Notes under the pieces: generated by a model
Seen by the model: only the letters and a program-made list of their open reading frames with translations
What the model was told of the DNA's origin: nothing
Databases searched by the model: none
Part shown: piece by piece, positions 4,647 to 9,672 of the stretch
Numbering within the stretch: the first letter of the stretch is position 1
Layout: every line of letters starts with the position of its first letter
Program-made: the position numbers and the translations under genes
From: Actinomycetota bacterium
Lineage (GTDB): Bacteria; Actinomycetota; UBA4738
Assembly (NCBI GenBank): GCA_013816105.1
Contig: JACDEY010000019.1
Coordinates: 1 to 9,672 of the forward strand
Length of the DNA stretch: 9,672 bases
Reading direction: 5' to 3'

Positions 4647-6818
4647 ATGGCCACCCCGGCAAGGAAGTTGGAGATGGCGCAGACGGTCAAGGAGACGGCG
4701 AGACGAACGCCCGGAGGGGCCGGCAAGGGCCTCCTGATCCGGGAGTATCCGCTCGTCCGAACGCGGAACATCGGGATCATGGCCCACATCGATGCGGGCA
4801 AGACCACCACGACCGAGCGCATCCTCTATTACACGGGCAAGTCCTACAAGGTCGGAGAGGTCCACGAGGGCACGGCCCAGATGGACTGGATGGTCCAGGA
4901 ACGGGAGCGGGGCATCACGATCACGTCCGCGGCCACCACGTGTATGTGGAAGAACCACTGGATCAACATCATCGATACGCCCGGGCACGTGGACTTCACG
5001 GTGGAGGTGGAGCGGTCGCTTCGGGTGCTGGACGGCGCGGTCGCCGTGTTCGACGGCGTTGCCGGGGTCGAGCCCCAGACCGAAACCGTCTGGCGCCAGG
5101 CCGATCGCTACGTCGTCCCCAGGATCTGCTTCATCAACAAGATGGACAGGACAGGAGCCGACTTCGAGCGCACCGTCCGCATGATCGAGGACCGCCTCCA
5201 CGCCGTCCCGCTCGTCGTGCAGCTGCCCTGGGGCCTCGAGCAAGGATTCCACGGGGTCATCGACCTCATCGAGATGCGCGGCCACTACTGGCCGAGCGAC
5301 GGACTCGGCGAGGAATGGGAGGACCGCGAGATCCCCGAGGAGTACCGGGAGCGGGCCGAGGGGTGGCGCCACCGCCTCTTCGAGCAGCTCGCCGACCACG
5401 ACGAGGCGCTCATGGACAAGTACGTGCACGGCGACGAGCCCACCGCCGAGGAGCTGCGACGGGCGGTGCGCGTAGCAACGCTCCGGTCCCAGGGCACGCC
5501 GGTGCTGTGCGGCTCGGCCTTCAAGAACAAGGCCATCCAGCCGCTGCTGGACGCCATCGTCACCTTCTTGCCCTCGCCCCTCGACGTGCCTGCTCTCCCG
5601 GGGGTCACCCCAAACGGCGACGAGGCCGTCCGGCAGCCCTCCGACGACGAGCCCTTCTCCTCGCTGGCTTTCAAGATCATGACCGACCCCTACGTGGGGC
5701 GGCTCACCTACATCCGCCTGTATTCGGGCACGCTGCGCGCCGGGGCCCACGTGGAGAACTCCACGAAGGGTCGGAAGGAGCGGATCGGCCGCATCCTGCA
5801 GATGCACGCCAACCACCGCGAGGACATGGAAGCGGCCTTCACCGGCGACATCGTCGCCGTCGTGGGACTGAAGCACACGACGACGGGCGACACGCTGTGC
5901 GAGCCGGCCAATCCAATCGTGCTCGAGGCCATGACGTTCCCCACCCCGGTGGTGTCGGTCGCGATCGAGCCGAAGACGAAGGCCGATCAGGACAAGCTGA
6001 CCGTTGCGCTCGCGAAGCTCGCTGACGAGGACCCAACGTTCCTGGTCCGCTTCAACGACGAGACGGGTCAGACGTTGATCTCGGGAATGGGTGAGCTTCA
6101 CCTGGAGATCCTCGTCGACCGCCTCACCAGGGAGTTCAACGTCGGAGCGAACGTCGGCAAGCCGCAGGTGGCCTACCGCGAGACCATCCGCAAGGTCGCG
6201 CACAAGGTCGTCGCCCGGTACGTTCGCCAGACAGGCGGCCGCGGGCAGTACGGGCATGTGGTCATCGACCTCGAGCCGACGGGCGCGGGAGGCGGATACG
6301 AGTTCATCAACAAGATCGTGGGTGGCTCGATCCCCCGTGAGTACATCCCCTCGGTCGACCAGGGCATCCAGGAGGCCATGGAGTCTGGCGTCCTGGCGGG
6401 CTATCCGATGGTCGACGTTCGCGCGATCCTGACGGACGGCTCCTATCACGAGGTCGACTCGTCGGAGATCGCCTTCAAGATCGCTGGACAAATGGCGCTG
6501 CGGGACGGGACCCGAAAGGCCGACCCCGCGCTGCTCGAGCCCGTCATGGAGTTCGAGATCCTGACGCCCGAGGAGTTCATGGGCGAGGTCCTGGGCGACG
6601 TGACCTCCCGCCGCGGGCGGATCGAACACATCGAGGAGCGCGCCGGCATTCGCTCGATCCGGGTGCTGGTTCCCCTGGCGGAGCTCTTCGGCTACGCCAC
6701 GGACCTTCGATCCCGGACGCAAGGGCGCGCCTCCCACACGCCGATGCAGCTGCACGCGTACCAGGAAGTGCCCGCCCAGATCTCCCGGGAGATCGTGGCG
6801 CGGGTCCGAGGCGAGTAA
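4647..6818 (+). CDS. fusA: Elongation factor G, with N-terminal extension
   Basis: EF-G is the cytoplasmic GTPase that drives ribosomal translocation and helps recycle ribosomes. All G motifs are present: P-loop AHIDAGKTT (46-54), switch I RGITI (88-92), DTPGH with the catalytic His (110-114), and NKMD (164-167), followed by GSAFKN. Domain IV features follow: [22 protein letters not shown], and the [11 protein letters not shown] loop that enters the decoding centre. The protein ends with a normal domain V and has 723 residues. About 29 residues precede the usual start of the fold compared with E. coli. The ATG at 4647 has GGGAAGG (4632-4638) 8 bases upstream. An ATG at 4674 (codon 10) also has AAGGAAG (4661-4667) and is a real alternative; even that leaves about 20 extra residues. 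It lies 71 bp after rpsG and 31 bp before tuf. Confidence 0.97.
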   Translation: MATPARKLEMAQTVKETARRTPGGAGKGLLIREYPLVRTRNIGIMAHIDAGKTTTTERILYYTGKSYKVGEVHEGTAQMDWMVQERERGITITSAATTCMWKNHWINIIDTPGHVDFTVEVERSLRVLDGAVAVFDGVAGVEPQTETVWRQADRYVVPRICFINKMDRTGADFERTVRMIEDRLHAVPLVVQLPWGLEQGFHGVIDLIEMRGHYWPSDGLGEEWEDREIPEEYRERAEGWRHRLFEQLADHDEALMDKYVHGDEPTAEELRRAVRVATLRSQGTPVLCGSAFKNKAIQPLLDAIVTFLPSPLDVPALPGVTPNGDEAVRQPSDDEPFSSLAFKIMTDPYVGRLTYIRLYSGTLRAGAHVENSTKGRKERIGRILQMHANHREDMEAAFTGDIVAVVGLKHTTTGDTLCEPANPIVLEAMTFPTPVVSVAIEPKTKADQDKLTVALAKLADEDPTFLVRFNDETGQTLISGMGELHLEILVDRLTREFNVGANVGKPQVAYRETIRKVAHKVVARYVRQTGGRGQYGHVVIDLEPTGAGGGYEFINKIVGGSIPREYIPSVDQGIQEAMESGVLAGYPMVDVRAILTDGSYHEVDSSEIAFKIAGQMALRDGTRKADPALLEPVMEFEILTPEEFMGEVLGDVTSRRGRIEHIEERAGIRSIRVLVPLAELFGYATDLRSRTQGRASHTPMQLHAYQEVPAQISREIVARVRGE

Positions 6819-6849
6819 GTCGAGATCGGAAGCGGAAGGAGCACGAAAG

Positions 6850-8034
6850 ATGGCGAAGAAGAGATTCGAGCGGACCAAGCCACACGTCAACATCGGGACG
6901 ATCGGGCACATCGACCACGGCAAGACCACACTCACGGCCGCGATCACGAAGGTCCTTGCGGAGCGCGGGCTTGCCGACTTCACCCCGTTCGACCAGATCG
7001 ACAAGGCGCCGGAGGAGAAGGCGCGGGGGATCACCATCGCCATCGCTCACGTGGAGTACCAGACCGACAACCGGCACTACGCCCACGTCGACTGTCCCGG
7101 CCACGCGGACTACATCAAGAACATGATCACGGGCGCCGCGCAGATGGACGGGGCGATCCTGGTCGTCTCCGCCGCGGACGGCCCCATGCCCCAGACGCGT
7201 GAGCACGTCTTGCTCGCCCGCCAGGTGGGTGTGCCCTACATCGTCGTGTTCCTGAACAAGGCCGACATGGTCGACGACCCCGAGATCCTCGACCTGGTTG
7301 AGCTCGAGGTGCGCGAGCTGCTCTCCGCCTACGAGTTCCCTGGCGACGATGTCCCCGTCATCGTGGGTTCGGCGCTGAAGGCCCTCGAGGGCGACCCCGA
7401 GTGGGTCGGCAAGATCGACGAACTGATGGCCGCCTGCGACCAGTACATCCCCGAGCCGACGCGCGACGTCGACAAGCCGTTCCTGATGCCGATCGAGGAC
7501 GTCTTCTCGATCACCGGTCGTGGGACGGTGGCGACCGGCCGCGTCGAGCGCGGTGCCCTGAACAAGATGTCCGAGGTCGAGATCGTGGGGATCAAGCCCA
7601 CACGAAAGACCGTGGCCACCGACCTCGAGATGTTCCGGAAGCTGCTCGACGACGTACAGGCCGGAGACAACGTCGGCGTGCTGCTTCGTGGAATCGACAA
7701 GGACGAGATCGAGCGCGGGCAGGTCCTGGCCAAGCCCGGCTCCATCACGCCGCACACCCAGTTCGAGGCGCAGGTCTACGTCCTCTCCAAGGAAGAGGGA
7801 GGGCGGCACACGCCGTTCTTCGGGAACTACCGTCCGCAGTTCTACTTCCGCACCACCGACGTCACCGGGACGATCAACCTCGCCGAAGGCACCGAGATGA
7901 TCATGCCGGGCGACAACACCACCATGAACGTGGAGCTCATCGCGCCCATCGCCATGGAGGAAGGCCTCCGCTTCGCCATCCGTGAGGGCGGCCGCACCGT
8001 CGGCGCCGGAAGGGTTACCACCATCCTCAAGTGA
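6850..8034 (+). CDS. tuf: Elongation factor Tu
   Basis: EF-Tu carries aminoacyl-tRNA to the ribosomal A site as a ternary complex with GTP. The 394-residue length is standard. The P-loop is GHIDHGKTT (19-27), switch I is RGITI (59-63), DCPGH with the catalytic His85 spans 81-85, and NKAD spans 136-139. Domain II shows the [12 protein letters not shown] region. Domain III shows EGGRHTPFF and [14 protein letters not shown], and the C-terminus is [20 protein letters not shown] (6836-6841) lies 8 bases before the ATG. It is the second elongation factor gene of the str block, with rpsJ only 67 bp downstream and no terminator between, so the str and S10 clusters appear fused. No internal promoter was seen. 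Whether a second tuf copy exists elsewhere cannot be judged here. Confidence 0.98.
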   Translation: MAKKRFERTKPHVNIGTIGHIDHGKTTLTAAITKVLAERGLADFTPFDQIDKAPEEKARGITIAIAHVEYQTDNRHYAHVDCPGHADYIKNMITGAAQMDGAILVVSAADGPMPQTREHVLLARQVGVPYIVVFLNKADMVDDPEILDLVELEVRELLSAYEFPGDDVPVIVGSALKALEGDPEWVGKIDELMAACDQYIPEPTRDVDKPFLMPIEDVFSITGRGTVATGRVERGALNKMSEVEIVGIKPTRKTVATDLEMFRKLLDDVQAGDNVGVLLRGIDKDEIERGQVLAKPGSITPHTQFEAQVYVLSKEEGGRHTPFFGNYRPQFYFRTTDVTGTINLAEGTEMIMPGDNTTMNVELIAPIAMEEGLRFAIREGGRTVGAGRVTTILK

Positions 8035-8101
8035 ACGCGCGCACCGCACTCGTTCGCGGCGTCAACAGCCGATCGCCCGCGACCACGGAAGGCTGCCACT
8101 G

Positions 8102-8410
8102 ATGGCGGCGCCGAGGATCCGCATCAAGCTGCGCGCGTACGACCACGAGATCCTGGACGCGGCCGCTCGCGACATCGCCGATCACGTCACGCGAACGGGC
8201 GCGAAGGTGGTGGGACCGGTGCCCTTGCCGACCGAGCGGACCGTGTACACGGTCATCCGCTCGCCCCACAAGGACAAGGACAGCAGGGAGCACTTCCAGA
8301 TGCTCACCCACAAGCGGCTGATCGACATCATGGATGCCACCTCGAAGACGGTGCAGGAGCTTCAGCGGCTGAACCTGTCCGCGGGCGTGGACATCGAGAT
8401 CAAGCTCTAG
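8102..8410 (+). CDS. rpsJ: 30S ribosomal protein S10 (NusE)
   Basis: S10 is a 30S head protein. In complex with NusB it also acts as NusE in transcription antitermination, and with NusG it links RNA polymerase to the leading ribosome. The 102-residue product contains the family signatures [14 protein letters not shown] (6-19), GPVPLPT, the [12 protein letters not shown] loop, and THKRLIDI. The frame is open upstream to 7982, but that would overlap tuf and add non-family residues. The ATG at 8102, with GGAAGG (8087-8092) 9 bases upstream, gives the exact family N-terminus. It is conventionally the first gene of the S10 operon but is here joined to the str block without its own recognisable promoter. 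Confidence 0.98.
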   Translation: MAAPRIRIKLRAYDHEILDAAARDIADHVTRTGAKVVGPVPLPTERTVYTVIRSPHKDKDSREHFQMLTHKRLIDIMDATSKTVQELQRLNLSAGVDIEIKL

Positions 8411-8415
8411 ACCGG

Positions 8416-8430
8416 CGACTGACGACTGAC
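8416..8430 (+). repeat. Short tandem duplication in the rpsJ-rplC gap
   Basis: CGACTGA occurs twice in tandem (8416-8422 and 8423-8429). It is followed by GACGGG-type repeats that overlap the rplC ribosome site. It is probably a replication-slippage trace with no evident function. Confidence 0.4.
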
Positions 8431-8447
8431 AGGACGGGGACGGGACG

Positions 8448-9107
8448 ATGGCGGAGACGAAGGGCATCCTGGGGACCAAGCTCGGGATGACGCAGATCTT
8501 CACCGATGACTCCCGTGCCCTGCCCGTGACGGTCATCCAGGCGGGGCCGTGCGTCGTGACGCAGGTGAAGACCGATGAGCGTGACGGGTATCGGGCCGTC
8601 CAGCTCGCCTACCTCGAGCGCGAGCGCTCTCGCGTCAGCAAGCCGATGGCCGGTCATTTCAAGGCGGCGAACGCGAAGCCTGCCAGCCACCTCGTCGAGT
8701 TTCGGACCGATGCGTCGGCGACGTACTCGCCCGGCCAGCGCATCACCGTCGATATCTTCCAGCCCGGCGAGCGGGCGGACGTCGTCGGGGTGTCGAAGGG
8801 CAAGGGCTTCGCGGGAACGATGAAGCGACATGGCTTCGGCGGCCTGAGCGCCTCCCACGGAACGCAGCGCAAGCACCGTTCTCCGGGCTCGATAGGGGCC
8901 TGCGCCACTCCCTCCAGGGTCTTCAAGGGGATGAAGATGGCCGGGCAGATGGGGAACGAGCGGGTCACGGTCCTCAATCTCGAGGTGGTCGAGTCGGATC
9001 CCGAACGGAATCTGCTCCTGCTGCGGGGGGCGGTTCCGGGGCCGAGCGGGGCTCTCGTCATGGTTCGCTCCTCGGTGAAGGCCGGAGACGCGAAGGGGAG
9101 GGCCTGA
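8448..9107 (+). CDS. rplC: 50S ribosomal protein L3
   Basis: L3 is an early-assembling 23S rRNA-binding protein whose internal loop reaches close to the peptidyl transferase centre. The product has 219 residues, within the usual range. It starts with [14 protein letters not shown] (5-18). The conserved loop [13 protein letters not shown] (about 122-134) is present, followed by [14 protein letters not shown] and [18 protein letters not shown]. The start is preceded by the purine-rich, partly repetitive GGACGGGGACGGGACG (8432-8447). It lies 37 bp after rpsJ. Its TGA stop shares one base with the rplD ATG (TGATG), indicating translational coupling that keeps L3 and L4 production matched. Confidence 0.98.
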   Translation: MAETKGILGTKLGMTQIFTDDSRALPVTVIQAGPCVVTQVKTDERDGYRAVQLAYLERERSRVSKPMAGHFKAANAKPASHLVEFRTDASATYSPGQRITVDIFQPGERADVVGVSKGKGFAGTMKRHGFGGLSASHGTQRKHRSPGSIGACATPSRVFKGMKMAGQMGNERVTVLNLEVVESDPERNLLLLRGAVPGPSGALVMVRSSVKAGDAKGRA

Positions 9108-9672
9108 TGCCGACGATCGACGTCCGAGACGTGAAGGGCGCCGTGGTCGGTCGGCGAGAACTTCCATCCGCCCTTTTCGAGGCCCCCGTGAACGTGCCGG
9201 TCATGCACCAGGTGGTGGTCGCGGGACTGGCAGCGCAGCGCGCCGGCACGCACTCGACGAAGACCCGCGGAGAGGTCTCCGGCGGCGGCAAGAAGCCCTG
9301 GAGGCAGAAGGGCACGGGCCGCGCGCGCCACGGGTCGACCCGCTCTCCCATCTGGTCGGGCGGCGGTGTGGCCCACGGGCCGAAACCGAGGGACTACTCG
9401 GTGCGAGTGAACAAGAGAATGAGGAGGGCGGCCCTGCGCTCTGCGCTGTCGGACGCGTCCCGGAGCGAAAAGCTCTCGGTGCTGGCGGACCTGGCTTTCG
9501 ACGGGCCCCGAACGAAGGATGCCGTCGCCCTTCTCGATGCGCTCGAGCTGCGCGGCCGCATCCTTTTCGTGATCGCCGAGCCCGATGACGCCCTCGAGAA
9601 GTCCTTCCGCAACCTGGGCCACGTCAAGGTGGGGTATCCGGGGAATCTCAATACCTACGACCTTCTCTACGC
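9107..9672 (+). CDS. rplD: 50S ribosomal protein L4 (3' end missing)
   Basis: L4 binds 23S rRNA, and its extended loop lines the peptide exit tunnel. In E. coli it is also the autogenous repressor of the S10 operon. 188 codons are visible before the window ends; the family is usually about 200-215 residues, so only the last few dozen bases are missing. The N-terminus [11 protein letters not shown] is typical. The tunnel loop is clear: TRGEVSGGGKKPWRQKGTGR followed by ARHGSTRSPIWSGGGVAHGPKPRDYS. The globular part continues through RRAALRSALSD. The ATG overlaps the rplC stop as TGATG. No frame disruption is seen. Confidence 0.97.
   Translation, partial: MPTIDVRDVKGAVVGRRELPSALFEAPVNVPVMHQVVVAGLAAQRAGTHSTKTRGEVSGGGKKPWRQKGTGRARHGSTRSPIWSGGGVAHGPKPRDYSVRVNKRMRRAALRSALSDASRSEKLSVLADLAFDGPRTKDAVALLDALELRGRILFVIAEPDDALEKSFRNLGHVKVGYPGNLNTYDLLY

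Noticed and set aside
4563..7043. 826-codon open frame antisense to fusA
   Set aside because: It lies opposite fusA and the start of tuf, both unmistakable. Its translation is compositionally biased (Arg, Asp, Gly, Val, His) with no recognisable domain, as expected for a mirror frame of GC-rich coding DNA.
6577..8049. 490-codon open frame antisense to tuf
   Set aside because: Mirror frame of EF-Tu codons, with biased composition and no domain of its own.
7982..8101. Upstream extension of rpsJ
   Set aside because: It overlaps the tuf 3' end and adds about 40 residues unlike S10. The ATG at 8102 with its own ribosome site gives the family N-terminus.

Overview
The window is high-GC bacterial DNA, with every gene on the + strand. 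The ribosomal proteins and elongation factors look like those of a high-GC Gram-positive-type lineage. Deep-branching Actinomycetota or a neighbouring phylum such as Chloroflexota would both fit, but I cannot assign the organism from sequence alone. There are no tRNA or rRNA genes, CRISPR arrays, insertion sequences or phage genes.

The left third (1-3494) is an accessory block. It opens with the 3' portion of a flavin-dependent halogenase-like gene: Rossmann FAD motif, Lys in a K-x-G context, WxWxIP, and FxxPxxSxG. This protein has an unusual Cys4 zinc-ribbon tail. Next come a major facilitator superfamily (MFS) transporter with two extra N-terminal membrane segments and a 79-residue Cys/His-rich protein. 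No terminator separates the three genes, so they may be co-transcribed. A 16-bp perfect palindrome and a TATGAT box lie in the last codons of the transporter gene.

The middle (3495-3721) is the control region of the translation operon. It has a near-consensus promoter (TTGACA, 17 bp, TAGCAT) and a leader of about 150 nt. The leader can form a 5' hairpin, a second hairpin, and an intrinsic-terminator-like hairpin followed by five T residues, all upstream of rpsL. No -10-like box lies between that terminator and the rpsL start, so transcripts from the promoter must read through it. A repeated GGCCGGGCC lets the 5' hairpin arm pair with either its local partner or the terminator's 5' arm, which is the layout of a transcription attenuator. 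This is the most interesting signal in the window.

The right part (3722-9672) is a fused str-S10 cluster: rpsL, rpsG, fusA, tuf, rpsJ, rplC and rplD (cut by the window end). These genes encode 30S proteins S12, S7 and S10, elongation factors EF-G and EF-Tu, and 50S proteins L3 and L4. Gaps are 71 bp or less, no internal terminator is visible, and rplC and rplD overlap by one base. One promoter could therefore drive the run, so an attenuator in the leader could set output of a large part of the translation machinery.
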